64,000 bases of DNA, taken from the NCBI GenBank assembly GCA_900142905.1, contig FSRV01000002.1:2666001-2730000 (forward strand). The letters run 5' to 3'. Source of the stretch: Burkholderia sp. GAS332. Its GTDB lineage: Bacteria; Pseudomonadota; Gammaproteobacteria; Burkholderiales; Burkholderiaceae. Under the pieces are notes generated by a model. The model saw only the letters and a list, made by a program, of their open reading frames with translations, did not search any database and had not been told where the DNA came from. This document shows positions 33,609 to 42,663 of this stretch, piece after piece. Made by a program: the position numbers and the translations under genes. The stretch's first letter is position 1; every line of letters begins with the position of its first letter.

Positions 33609-34370
33609 TCACTGCGGCTTGCGTGACTTTCCTCTGCCCGTGCTTTGCGCGGCAGGTGTACACCCCGCGTCACGTTCCCGGCTCCATTGTTCAAGTAGCA
33701 TGCGCGTCTGTTCGCGTATGGTCGACTTGAGCTGTTCGGCTTTCTCTGCATCAATGCTTTTCCAGCCGAGCGCCGTCAGCGTCGAGCGATGCGCGACGTG
33801 AAAAATCACCAACTGCCCAAGCAGGCTAAAAGTGCGGATCAGCGTGACCTCATCGTCGGCAGGACGCCCGGAGATTCGCGCCACAAGCGCCGCGCTCGCC
33901 TGGTTTAGCGGCTCGCGGAGCCTGGCGGAAAGAATCTGCGTCGCACTTTCGGGTTCGTATCCAGCCTGTTCGCGCGCGAAGAAAAGCCGCCGACCGGGCT
34001 TGTTCGCTTTCGCGAAGGCGCTGTCCGCAATCACTTCCTGAATGCGGATGAAGGCATCGATCAACGCTGCGGTGTCGGCGTTTTCATGCAGCACTTTCTG
34101 CGCATGTTCGACGACCGGCCCGAATGTCTTCCATGCGTCGTCGGCGAGCGCTTCGACGCACGCACGATACACCCCTTCTTTATTCTCGAAGTAGTACTGC
34201 AGCGCGGGCGCGTTCACGCCGGCACGGGCCGCGATATCGCGCGTGGACGCGCCCTCAAAACCGTGTTCGCCGAATAGATCGACCGCCGCCTCGATGATCC
34301 GGTGGCGCGTTTCGTCGCCGCGAGCGTAGCCGCCTTCCGGTGAGCGGCGCAGCCTCTTTGCGGTGTTCAT
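33609..34370 (-). CDS. TetR family regulator (CerR-like) of efflux operon
   Basis: The 253-aa protein has a TetR helix-turn-helix (ASTRDIAARAGVNAPALQYYFENKEGVYRAC). Its C-terminal domain is longer than usual and like the DUF1956/CerR group, ending in a basic tail. ATG 34370 has GGAGAG upstream. It is divergent from the EmrA/EmrB/OMF operon, with a 134-bp shared region containing a strong promoter, so it most likely represses that pump. Confidence 0.9.
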   Translation of the reverse strand: MNTAKRLRRSPEGGYARGDETRHRIIEAAVDLFGEHGFEGASTRDIAARAGVNAPALQYYFENKEGVYRACVEALADDAWKTFGPVVEHAQKVLHENADTAALIDAFIRIQEVIADSAFAKANKPGRRLFFAREQAGYEPESATQILSARLREPLNQASAALVARISGRPADDEVTLIRTFSLLGQLVIFHVAHRSTLTALGWKSIDAEKAEQLKSTIREQTRMLLEQWSRERDAGCTPAAQSTGRGKSRKPQ

Positions 34371-34445
34371 GCATTGCTCTCCGCGTTTCTCTTCAGTACG
34401 CCCCGACGGCATTTCCCGCAGGGCATTTCTTCCGAAATATATCAC

Positions 34446-34473
34446 TTGACACAATTGTATCGACTGGAATAAT
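34446..34473 (+). promoter_or_regulatory. Sigma70-type promoter of EmrAB-like operon
   Basis: TTGACA (34446-34451) and AATAAT (34468-34473) are separated by 16 bp. The palindrome ACAATTGT (34451-34458) overlaps the -35 edge and is a candidate TetR operator. A direct repeat GGCATTTC occurs just upstream at 34408 and 34422. Transcription would begin near 34480, so the in-frame ATG at 34475 is not the start. Confidence 0.6.
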
Positions 34474-34504
34474 TATGCCGACCGGAAACAATTGGACCCA
34501 TTCG

Positions 34505-35647
34505 ATGTCAACGACCGCAGGCTCTCCCTCCCGCCCGATCCCTGCCGAAGACTCGCCGGCATCAAGCACCCGGCGTCCCAGCCGGCGAACGGTCCTGATC
34601 GCGCTCGGCATCGTCGCGCTGATTGTCGGCGCGGTCTGGCTCGCCCGCTGGTGGACGGTTGGGCGCTTCATCGAAAGTACCGACGACGCTTATCTACAGG
34701 CTGACAGCGTCACCGTCGCACCCAAGATCGCCGGCTACGTCACGGAAGTTTACGTTGCTGACAATCAGGTCGTGAAGCCTGGCGATCCGCTTGTCCATCT
34801 CGACGCTCGCCAGTATCAGGTCGCGCTCAACCAGGCGCTGGCCACGATCGATGCGCGCAAGGCCGACATCGAACGCGCGCAGGCCGATATCAAACAGCAG
34901 CAGTCCAATATCGCGCAGGCCCAGGCGCAGCAGCAGGTCGCGCAAGTGAACGCGCACCACGCGAGCGACGAAGTGCGGCGCTATGCACCGCTCGTCGCAA
35001 CCGGCGCCGAAACTAGCGAGCGGCTGGCGGAGCTGACCAGCAGCCGTGACCAAGCCAATGCCACGCTCACCGCGAACGCCGCGGCAGTCGACGCCGCACG
35101 TTCGCAGATCGGGTCGGCCACCGCGCAGCTCGCGCAGGCACGCGCACAACTCGAAGCGGCTGAGGCAAGCGCACAGCAGTCGCAACTCGATCTCGACAAC
35201 ACCGTGGTGCGCAGCGTCCTCGGCGGCCAGGTCGGCGATCGCACCGTGCGTGTCGGTCAGTACGTGCAACCGGGCACGCGGATGCTGACGGTCGTGCCCG
35301 TGCAAAGCACCTATCTGCTGGCCAATTTCAAGGAAACGCAGGTGGGCCGGATGCGCGTCGGTCAACCGGTGGAAATGCACGTCGACGCGTTGCCCGGTCA
35401 TATGCTGCACGGCGTGATCGACAGTTTCTCGCCCGGTACGGGCTCGCAGTTCGCGCTGCTGCCGCCGGAAAACGCCACCGGCAACTTCACGAAAATCGTG
35501 CAGCGGGTGCCCGTGCGGATTCGCATCGACACGGGCGCGGAGACGCGTAGCGTGCTCTTGCCGGGGCTGTCGGTGACCGTGGATGTCGACACGCGTTCCG
35601 CACGCGATCGTGACGCGCGCATCGATGCCGAGAACCATCGTGGCTGA
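34505..35647 (+). CDS. HlyD/EmrA-like membrane fusion protein
   Basis: The 380-aa adaptor has one transmembrane helix (about residues 30-50), the STDDAYLQADSVTVAPKIAGYV lipoyl-like half and a long coiled-coil hairpin rich in Gln and Ala (about 110-230). The second half (LDNTVVRSVLGGQVGDRTVRVG) follows. It couples the EmrB-like MFS pump to the NodT-like outer-membrane channel. The start at 34505 is chosen because the promoter places the transcript start downstream of the alternative ATG at 34475. Confidence 0.9.
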   Translation: MSTTAGSPSRPIPAEDSPASSTRRPSRRTVLIALGIVALIVGAVWLARWWTVGRFIESTDDAYLQADSVTVAPKIAGYVTEVYVADNQVVKPGDPLVHLDARQYQVALNQALATIDARKADIERAQADIKQQQSNIAQAQAQQQVAQVNAHHASDEVRRYAPLVATGAETSERLAELTSSRDQANATLTANAAAVDAARSQIGSATAQLAQARAQLEAAEASAQQSQLDLDNTVVRSVLGGQVGDRTVRVGQYVQPGTRMLTVVPVQSTYLLANFKETQVGRMRVGQPVEMHVDALPGHMLHGVIDSFSPGTGSQFALLPPENATGNFTKIVQRVPVRIRIDTGAETRSVLLPGLSVTVDVDTRSARDRDARIDAENHRG

Positions 35648-37250
35648 GCCGGGAACCGCAACGGCCGCCGCCGCGGCGCCAGCCGCACCGCACGCCGAGG
35701 AACGTGCCAGCGTCGGCGACTGGATCGCCGTCGCCGCAGGCGCGCTCGGCGCCTTGATGGCGACGCTCGACATCTCGATCACGAACTCCGCGCTGCCGCA
35801 GATCCAAGGCGAAATCGGCGCCACCGGTACCGAAGGCACCTGGATTTCGACCGGCTATCTGATGTCGGAAATCGTGATGATTCCGCTGGCGGCATGGCTC
35901 ACGCGCGTGTTCGGGTTGCGCAATTTCCTGCTGACGAATTCAGCGCTTTTCATTGCATTCTCGATGATGTGCGGCTGGTCGCACACGTTACCCATGATGA
36001 TCGCCGGCCGCATCGGGCAGGGCTTCACGGGCGGTGCGTTGATCCCGACGGCGCAGACCATCATCCGCACGCGACTGCCGCTATCGCAGTTGCCGGTCGG
36101 CATGACCATGTTCGGCTTGATCGTGTTGCTTGGGCCACTGCTTGGACCGGTGGTCGGTGGCTGGCTCGCGGAGAACATCAGCTGGAGCTGGTGCTTCTTC
36201 ATGAATCTGCCAATCTGCCTTGCGCTGATGACCCTGTTGATCGTCGGCCTGCCGTCAGACCGGCCGCACTGGGAGGCGTTTCTCAAGGCGGACTGGCTTG
36301 GCATTGTGGGCCTCGCGATCGGCCTCAGTTCGCTGACGATCGTGCTCGAGGAAGGTCAGCGCGAGCGCTGGTTCGAATCGTCGATGATCGTGACGCTCAC
36401 CTGCGTGTCGGTCTTCGGCATGCTGTTGATCGCCGCTTCGCAATTGACCGCGAAGAAGCCGATCATGCGCCTGAGCCTGATGCGCAACCCAAACTACGCA
36501 AGCGTGATCGTGATTGTGTCCGCGGTCGGCGCGGCGCTGTATGGCGTGTCGTATCTGCTGCCGCAGTTTCTCGGCGTGGTCGCCGGCTACAACGCGGAGC
36601 AGTCCGGCGCGATCATGCTGCTTTCCGGGCTGCCCGCTTTCATGATCATGCCGGTCCTGCCGCGGCTGCTCGGCAAAGTCGACTTCCGCGTGCTGGTGAT
36701 CACCGGGCTGGTGTTATACGCGATCAGTTGCATGATCGATATCAGCCTGACAGCACAGAGCGTTGGGCACGATTTCGTCTGGTCGCAACTGATACGCGGC
36801 ACCGCACAGATGCTCGCGATGATGCCGCTTAATCAGGCGTCGATGGCAGCCGTGTCGCGCGAAGATTCTGGCGACGCTGCCGGTCTCTACAACATGGCGC
36901 GCAACCTCGGCGGGTCGATCGGTCTTGCGATCATCGGTACCGTGATCGACCGGCGCACGACGTTTCATACCGCGATGATCCGCGAGTCTGTCAGCGCCAA
37001 TTCGCTGATCGGCCAGGAAAGCCTTGCGGCGAACGCGGCGAACTGGTTCGCCCATACGGGGGACATGGCGTACTCGCAGATGCGCGCACTTGGGCAACTC
37101 GGGGCGCAGATCCAGCAGCAGGCCATTGTGATGACCTATTCGGAAACCTTCTATCTGCTCGGCATCGCGCTGCTCGCCTGCATTCCGCTTGCGCTGCTTC
37201 TGAAAACACCGCGCAGAAATGCGCCGCCGCCTCAGTCCGCCGGACACTAA
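35625..37250 (+). CDS. EmrB/QacA family (DHA2) drug:H+ antiporter
   Basis: This is an inner-membrane carrier of about 541 residues with 14 helices. DHA2 features include ATLDISITNSALPQIQGEIG in TM1 and the conserved GRIGQGFTGGALIPTAQTII and LGPLLGPVVGGWLAENISWSW segments. It probably exports drugs or aromatic toxicants with the adjacent EmrA-like adaptor. The start is ambiguous (ATG 35583, ATG 35625 or GTG 35640); all overlap the end of the preceding gene. The next gene begins within its stop codon. Confidence 0.9.
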   Translation: MPRTIVAEPGTATAAAAAPAAPHAEERASVGDWIAVAAGALGALMATLDISITNSALPQIQGEIGATGTEGTWISTGYLMSEIVMIPLAAWLTRVFGLRNFLLTNSALFIAFSMMCGWSHTLPMMIAGRIGQGFTGGALIPTAQTIIRTRLPLSQLPVGMTMFGLIVLLGPLLGPVVGGWLAENISWSWCFFMNLPICLALMTLLIVGLPSDRPHWEAFLKADWLGIVGLAIGLSSLTIVLEEGQRERWFESSMIVTLTCVSVFGMLLIAASQLTAKKPIMRLSLMRNPNYASVIVIVSAVGAALYGVSYLLPQFLGVVAGYNAEQSGAIMLLSGLPAFMIMPVLPRLLGKVDFRVLVITGLVLYAISCMIDISLTAQSVGHDFVWSQLIRGTAQMLAMMPLNQASMAAVSREDSGDAAGLYNMARNLGGSIGLAIIGTVIDRRTTFHTAMIRESVSANSLIGQESLAANAANWFAHTGDMAYSQMRALGQLGAQIQQQAIVMTYSETFYLLGIALLACIPLALLLKTPRRNAPPPQSAGH

Positions 37251-38737
37251 TGTCTTTTCATCCCACCATGATGTTCAACCGTCCCTCGTGTTTCGCACTG
37301 GCCGCCGCCGCGCTTCTGTCCGCCCTGTCGGGTTGCACGGTCGGCCCGGATTATCACGGCGCGCCGCCGGTTGCACAGGACGCCCGCAGCAGCGCGACCT
37401 TCGTGCGTGCGCCGGCCTCCGGCACGACGGCGACGCCCGCGCCGAACCAGTGGTGGCTCGCATTCAACGACCCGCAGCTGAACGACCTCATCGCCGCCGC
37501 CCTGGCACATAGTCCCGATGTGCATATCGCACAGGCGCGGCTGCGGGAATCGCGCGCGCAATTGCAGCAGCAACGTGCGAACGAGTTGCCGAAAGTGTCT
37601 GGGGATGCTGCCGCGCTGCGCATGCGCGAGCCTGATCTGAGTTCGCTCAGTTCGGGAAGCTCCTCAGGCAGCAGTGCAGCGTCGTCGGGTCGCGGCCCGC
37701 TGCAGCTCTATACCGCGGGCTTCGACGCCACGTGGGAAATCGACCTGTTTGGCGGCACGCGGCGCGCCATCGAAGCGGCATCGGCCGATGCGGAAGCCGT
37801 CGACGCCGATCTCGCGGACACCCAGGTGTCGCTCGCGGCCGAAGTGGCGCAGGCTTACATCGAACTGCGCGACCAGCAGACGCGGCTTGAACTCGCGCAG
37901 CGTCAGGCGCAAACCGAACAGAAAATGTTGACGCTCACGCAGCAGCGCCTGGCGCGCGGCACGGCAGCGGACCTCGATGTCGAACGCCTGACCACGCAGG
38001 TTGAGAACACGCGCGCGACGCTGATTCCGCTCGACGCGCAACTCACCGATTCGCTCGACCGCCTCGCCGTGCTGACCGGTCGTGAGCCGGGCGCGCTGGA
38101 CGCACAGCTCGCCGGCACGCGGCCGCTGCCGGCGTTGCCTGAGACGGTCGCAATTGGCGATCCGTCGGCGATGTTGCAGCAGCGCCCCGACATCCGCGCA
38201 GCTGAGCGGCGGCTCGCGTCGAGTAATGCGCAGATCGGCGAACACATTGCGGATTTTTTCCCCAAGGTGACACTGCTCGGCGATATCGGTTTCAGCGCAA
38301 GCGATCCGGGCCATCTCGTGCGCAAGAGCAATTTCAGTTGGATCGGCGCGCCGTATCTGCAATGGAATGCGTTCGATTTCGGGCGCACGCTGGGCAGCGT
38401 GCACGCGGCTGAAGCATCGCGTGACGAAGCCGAGGCCCGTTATACGAAGGCCGTGCTCGGCGCGCTGCAGGATGCGAACTCGTCGCTCTCGCGCTATGGG
38501 CATCAGCGCGCGCATGTCGTCACGTTGCAAAAGGTGGAAGCATCCGCAAGTCACTCGGCCACGCTGATGCGGCAGCGCTACACCGCAGGGGTAGCCACAC
38601 TGATCGATCTGCTCGACACGCAGCGCCAGGAGTTCACCGCGCAGCAGAATGTCGTCGCGGGACAGGCCGAGTTGCTCAAGGACTTTGTGTCGATACAGAA
38701 AAGCCTCGGCATCGGCTGGCAAGCGCAGCAAGGTTAG
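37250..38737 (+). CDS. NodT-type outer-membrane efflux lipoprotein
   Basis: The 495-aa precursor has a lipoprotein signal ending LSGC, then TVGPDYHGAPP, the usual start of NodT/OprM-like channels. The OEP repeats include WWLAFNDPQLNDLIAAAL and QQRPDIRAAERRLASSNAQIG. A Ser/Gly-rich insert lies near 128-148. Its ATG overlaps the MFS stop (TAATG). The last 62 bp overlap the convergent ROK kinase gene, so this is the final gene of the pump operon. Confidence 0.9.
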   Translation: MSFHPTMMFNRPSCFALAAAALLSALSGCTVGPDYHGAPPVAQDARSSATFVRAPASGTTATPAPNQWWLAFNDPQLNDLIAAALAHSPDVHIAQARLRESRAQLQQQRANELPKVSGDAAALRMREPDLSSLSSGSSSGSSAASSGRGPLQLYTAGFDATWEIDLFGGTRRAIEAASADAEAVDADLADTQVSLAAEVAQAYIELRDQQTRLELAQRQAQTEQKMLTLTQQRLARGTAADLDVERLTTQVENTRATLIPLDAQLTDSLDRLAVLTGREPGALDAQLAGTRPLPALPETVAIGDPSAMLQQRPDIRAAERRLASSNAQIGEHIADFFPKVTLLGDIGFSASDPGHLVRKSNFSWIGAPYLQWNAFDFGRTLGSVHAAEASRDEAEARYTKAVLGALQDANSSLSRYGHQRAHVVTLQKVEASASHSATLMRQRYTAGVATLIDLLDTQRQEFTAQQNVVAGQAELLKDFVSIQKSLGIGWQAQQG

Positions 38738-39692
38738 CGCGCGAAGATGCCCACGCATCGCTCGCCGCCACGATCGCGCCCTGCAGGGCCGCACCGTGAC
38801 CGAAAGCGGCAATCGCCACGTCCGGCGGATAAGGCACGGCTCGCGCCAGCAGCGAACGAATACCGTCAGGAATACCTGGGATACGCGCCATACCGCCGCC
38901 GATCACGATCCGCGACGGGTCCAGCATCAGCGTCAGATTGGCGACGTGCCTCGCGAGCCCCTCGAACGCGCCCTTGATCAGCGCCGCCACCTGGGGCATG
39001 GAATCTTGCAAGGCGAACGCTTCGTGCGTACTGACGTTTCGTCCTAGCAGCGCGCTCACACGGTCGGCAATCGCGCGACCGGAAACGAAATTCTCCAGTG
39101 ACGCGCCGCCATCGGCGAACAGCACTTCGTCCGGGACGCCACGCAACTGGTAGCCGATCTCGCCGGCGGCGCCGTTCGCGCCGCGCAACACTCGCCCGTC
39201 GATCACCGCGGCGGCCGCCAGACCAGTTCCCAAGTTTAGATACAGGCCGCAATCGACGCCGGCGAGCGCGCCACAGCGCGCCTCCGCTAGCGCTGCCGCT
39301 TTGACGTCGGTTTCGACGGTGACGCACTGGGCAGCGAAACCCGCGTGCAGCACATCGTAGAGTGCGAGCCGGTCCCAACCCGGATTGTTGGGCGCGAGCC
39401 GGATGCCGTCGGGTTCGATAATGCCGGGGGTGACCGCGGCCACCGCCAGCAACTGCCGCTCACCGCCGGCACGTGTCGTCGAGATCAGAACCCGCGCCGC
39501 TTCGAACATGCGCCGCATGACCGTCTGCGCCCCCTGCTCCGCCAAGGTCGGAATTTCAGCTTCATGAAGGCGCTGTCCTGCTGGCGTCGTGGTCGCCATG
39601 GCGATCTTGGTGCCGCCGAAATCGATAGCCAGCAGGAAGCCACTTGTGTCAGCGCCGGCGCGCTGGATTTCATCTAGGTCTTTAACGTGCAT
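38676..39692 (-). CDS. ROK family sugar-kinase-like protein
   Basis: The 338-aa protein has the ROK ATP phosphate loop AIDFGGTKIAM (about residues 23-33), the catalytic Asp segment VETDVKAAALAE, a second Gly-rich motif LGTGLAAAAVIDG and GEIGYQL. The usual zinc motif CxCGxxGCxE is absent; the region reads LFADGGASLENF. It could phosphorylate a sugar or related polyol. Its start overlaps the permease stop by 11 bp and its end overlaps the convergent NodT gene by 62 bp. Confidence 0.83.
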   Translation of the reverse strand: MHVKDLDEIQRAGADTSGFLLAIDFGGTKIAMATTTPAGQRLHEAEIPTLAEQGAQTVMRRMFEAARVLISTTRAGGERQLLAVAAVTPGIIEPDGIRLAPNNPGWDRLALYDVLHAGFAAQCVTVETDVKAAALAEARCGALAGVDCGLYLNLGTGLAAAAVIDGRVLRGANGAAGEIGYQLRGVPDEVLFADGGASLENFVSGRAIADRVSALLGRNVSTHEAFALQDSMPQVAALIKGAFEGLARHVANLTLMLDPSRIVIGGGMARIPGIPDGIRSLLARAVPYPPDVAIAAFGHGAALQGAIVAASDAWASSRANLAALASRCRGFSVSTQSP

Positions 39693-41154
39693 GCGTTTCA
39701 GTGTTCACTATTGCAGTGCTGGCCGCCTGGCGTTCGAGAAACTCTTCACGGATAGGCTTGGGGCCAAACGGCCATTGCCGGGCGACACGCGCCCAGATCA
39801 GGAACGCGATCAACCCCAGAACGAGCCAACCCGTCGACATCAATTGCGACTGACGGTCGGTCGCATAAAAAACGTAGAGCCAGCCAACCAGCGCAACAAG
39901 GCTCGGCACCGGATAAAGCCACTGCCGATACGGGCGATGCAATTCCGGCTGACGGCGACGCAGCACGGTCAATGCCGCGATCTGCGCCACCGACTGCAAC
40001 AACACCGCGACTGCGACCAGCATATTGATCACGGCGGTCAGATCGAAAAACGTTCCGACCGCTGTGACCACGCCCATGACCAGCAGCGCGACGTGCGGAA
40101 AATTGTGCTTCGGATGCAGCTTGCCGAATGCGGCCAGAAACACGCCGTCGCGGGCCGCATAGAAAGGCACGCGTGACCCGCCGAGCAGCCCTGCAAAGAC
40201 CGACGCAAGCGCCGCCACAAGAATCAGAACGGTGACAACCGCCGCTGCTGTATGCCCCCAATTGCGCGACACGACGAGCGATGCGACCGAGGTCGACTTG
40301 GCCACCTCCTGCCATGGCACCGTGCCGATCACGCCGATATTCATTGCGAGGTACAAGAACATCATGGCGATGATCGACACGATGATCGAGCGCGGCATGA
40401 CGCGGCCGGGATTTTTGAGTTCATCGCCCATGTACGCCGTGGTGTTGTAGCCGGCGTAGTCGTAGATGGCGATGATCAGACCCGCTCCGAGGCCCGTGAA
40501 GAACTTGCCGAGATCGCCCGCGTCGGGCGGCAGCGTCGTTGCAAGACTCAGATGAAAGTTCGAGTACGCGGCGGCAATCGTCAGCCCGACCGCGAGCATC
40601 ATGATGATCCAGAGCACCGCGCTCAATGCACGGATCGATTCGATCCGCCGATACAGCGCGAGGATGACCAGTGCGGTCGCGCCGACGCCGATCGCGTGCG
40701 TCTGCCACGCCGAAAGATTCGGCAGGAAGAACCCCAAGTACTGAACAAAGCCGATGATGCCCGTGCTCATGATGAGCGGAATGGACAACATCGCGGTCCA
40801 GACGAACAGGAAGGGCATCAGCTTGCCGGTGCGGTATTGAAAGGCTTCGCGCACGTAGAGATACGTGCCCCCGGCGCCGGGCATCGCCGCGCCGAGTTCC
40901 GCCCAGACCAGGCCGTCCGCCATGGCCAGCACCGCGCCGAGAATCCAGCCGATGACGGCAAGCGGCCCATTCATCACGGCCACGATCGCCGGGATGGTCA
41001 GGAATGGGCCCACGCCGCAGATCTGAATCATGTTCACCGCGGTCGCCGAGAACAGGCCGACAGAACGATGGAAATGCGGCGCATCGGTCGCCGGCCGCTC
41101 GCCCGCACCAGCCAGTGCGGTTGAGGACGGCTCCTGCCAGGCAGAATCGCTCAT
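39682..41154 (-). CDS. APC family amino acid/amine permease
   Basis: The 490-aa inner-membrane protein has about 12 helices with APC features in TM1 (GVGPFLTIPAIVAVM), the GAAMPGAGGTYLYVREAF loop and IYDYAGYNTTAYMGDELKNP in TM6. It should import amino acids or related amines. A strong AAGGAGA SD precedes the ATG. It forms a coupled pair with the ROK kinase downstream and is divergent from a ROK-type regulator, which probably controls it. Confidence 0.9.
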   Translation of the reverse strand: MSDSAWQEPSSTALAGAGERPATDAPHFHRSVGLFSATAVNMIQICGVGPFLTIPAIVAVMNGPLAVIGWILGAVLAMADGLVWAELGAAMPGAGGTYLYVREAFQYRTGKLMPFLFVWTAMLSIPLIMSTGIIGFVQYLGFFLPNLSAWQTHAIGVGATALVILALYRRIESIRALSAVLWIIMMLAVGLTIAAAYSNFHLSLATTLPPDAGDLGKFFTGLGAGLIIAIYDYAGYNTTAYMGDELKNPGRVMPRSIIVSIIAMMFLYLAMNIGVIGTVPWQEVAKSTSVASLVVSRNWGHTAAAVVTVLILVAALASVFAGLLGGSRVPFYAARDGVFLAAFGKLHPKHNFPHVALLVMGVVTAVGTFFDLTAVINMLVAVAVLLQSVAQIAALTVLRRRQPELHRPYRQWLYPVPSLVALVGWLYVFYATDRQSQLMSTGWLVLGLIAFLIWARVARQWPFGPKPIREEFLERQAASTAIVNTETHAR

Positions 41155-41349
41155 GTATGTCTCCTTGCGGCGTTCGCCGCGATGATAGTCAGATGCTCCG
41201 GGGGTCCATCTGTTTTTTTTTCGAATGATAGGAAACTTTCTTTACTAATGCAATCGAACCAAAAAAGTTTTCGCTTCGAATCGACGGCCGGCAGCTTGCC
41301 CAGCCGGACAGTCGTTGATAGGATCGGCCAACCCGAAACCAGACGCCCC

Positions 41350-42561
41350 ATGCACGCGCATAGAAAGAACAGCCGACCGACAGTCACCGTCACCCGTGGC
41401 CCCGCGTTCGTCCGCCAAGGCAACGAATGGGCCATCTACCAGCATCTGTTGTCGCTGGCGCTCGCCTCGAGTCCTCAACTCGCGGAGAGCACCGGGCTGT
41501 CCAAGGTGACGGTCTCCGCCGCGCTCGGCAATCTCGAGCGGCTGGGACTCGTCGAGCAGACGGGCGTGCGCGGCGGCAGCGCGGGACGCTCCCCGCGTCT
41601 TTACGCGCCGCGGGCGCGAGCGGGTTTTGTGGTGGCGATCGACGTCGGCGCGGAATGGATACGGGGCGCGGTCGCCGACCTGACCGGAACGGTGGTGGCG
41701 CGGCTCGAAAAGCGCACGCCTGCCCGCGTGGAACGGCTGGTTGCCCGAATCGTCGAGCTCGTCTGCGCGATGCTTGAGGAACAACAGATCTCGCGCAGCG
41801 AGGTCCTGGCCACTGTGTTCGGCTCGCCTGGCGTACTGGATACGGAAAGCGACCGGCTCCGTCTCGCGCCGAACCTGCCGGATCTGGAGCGCGCGGGGCT
41901 GATCCCATCCCTGCGGGAGGCGCTCGATGTCGACCTGCTGGTTGAAAACGACATCAACCTGGCCACGCTAGGCGAACAGCAGCACGGCCTTGGGCGCGGC
42001 GTCGACAACTTCGTCTTCATGTCGGTCGGCACGGGTATTGGCCTCGGGATCATTGCCGACGGAAGGCTGCATCGTGGCGCACATGGCTTTGCCGGCGAGA
42101 TTGCCGTCCTGCCCGCGGCCCCGGTGGTGGGATCAAAGTCCGATGGAATCCATCGCCCCACGTTCGAGGCGTCGGCGGCGGCAAAAGGTATCGTCGCGCA
42201 CGCACAGCGGCGCGGCCTTGACGTGGCCAATGCAGAAGCGGTGTTCGTCGCGGCCCACGCGGGCGATGAACGCGCACTGGACTGCGTCGCAGAAGAAGCA
42301 CGACAACTCTCATGGGGACTCGCGGCGATCATCCCGATCCTCGATCCGAAGCTGGTCGTGCTCGGCGGCGGCATCGGCCGAAGCGGCGCCCTGCTTCTAC
42401 CGACGATCCGCGATCACCTCGCCGACTGGTTACCCATTCCCGTGCCGGAGTTCGCGGTCTCGGCGACCGGTACTGATGCTGTGCTGCTTGGGGCGATTGT
42501 TCTCGGTGTCGAACGGGGGCGGCTCAGGGCTTTTGAGCGCCTCGGATACGCGACCTCGTAG
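41350..42561 (+). CDS. ROK family transcriptional regulator
   Basis: This is a protein of about 403 residues. The N-terminal winged helix (LAESTGLSKVTVSAALGNLERLGLVEQTG) precedes a ROK domain with ENDINLATLGEQQHG and SVGTGIGLGI. The ATP loop is degenerate (DVGAEWIRGAV), so it binds DNA and probably a sugar ligand rather than acting as a kinase. The zinc CxCG motif is absent. In-frame starts at 41248 and 41182 cannot be excluded. It is divergent from the permease/ROK kinase pair, the likely target. Confidence 0.85.
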   Translation: MHAHRKNSRPTVTVTRGPAFVRQGNEWAIYQHLLSLALASSPQLAESTGLSKVTVSAALGNLERLGLVEQTGVRGGSAGRSPRLYAPRARAGFVVAIDVGAEWIRGAVADLTGTVVARLEKRTPARVERLVARIVELVCAMLEEQQISRSEVLATVFGSPGVLDTESDRLRLAPNLPDLERAGLIPSLREALDVDLLVENDINLATLGEQQHGLGRGVDNFVFMSVGTGIGLGIIADGRLHRGAHGFAGEIAVLPAAPVVGSKSDGIHRPTFEASAAAKGIVAHAQRRGLDVANAEAVFVAAHAGDERALDCVAEEARQLSWGLAAIIPILDPKLVVLGGGIGRSGALLLPTIRDHLADWLPIPVPEFAVSATGTDAVLLGAIVLGVERGRLRAFERLGYATS

Positions 42562-42663
42562 CGCGGCGTACCGGTTTCATTAAATGGGTAGCAATTCCCA
42601 GAATACCGGGCGACGGTCTCAAGAACGTACACTCGTCGCCTGTTCCCTGCGCTGAGAGAAACC

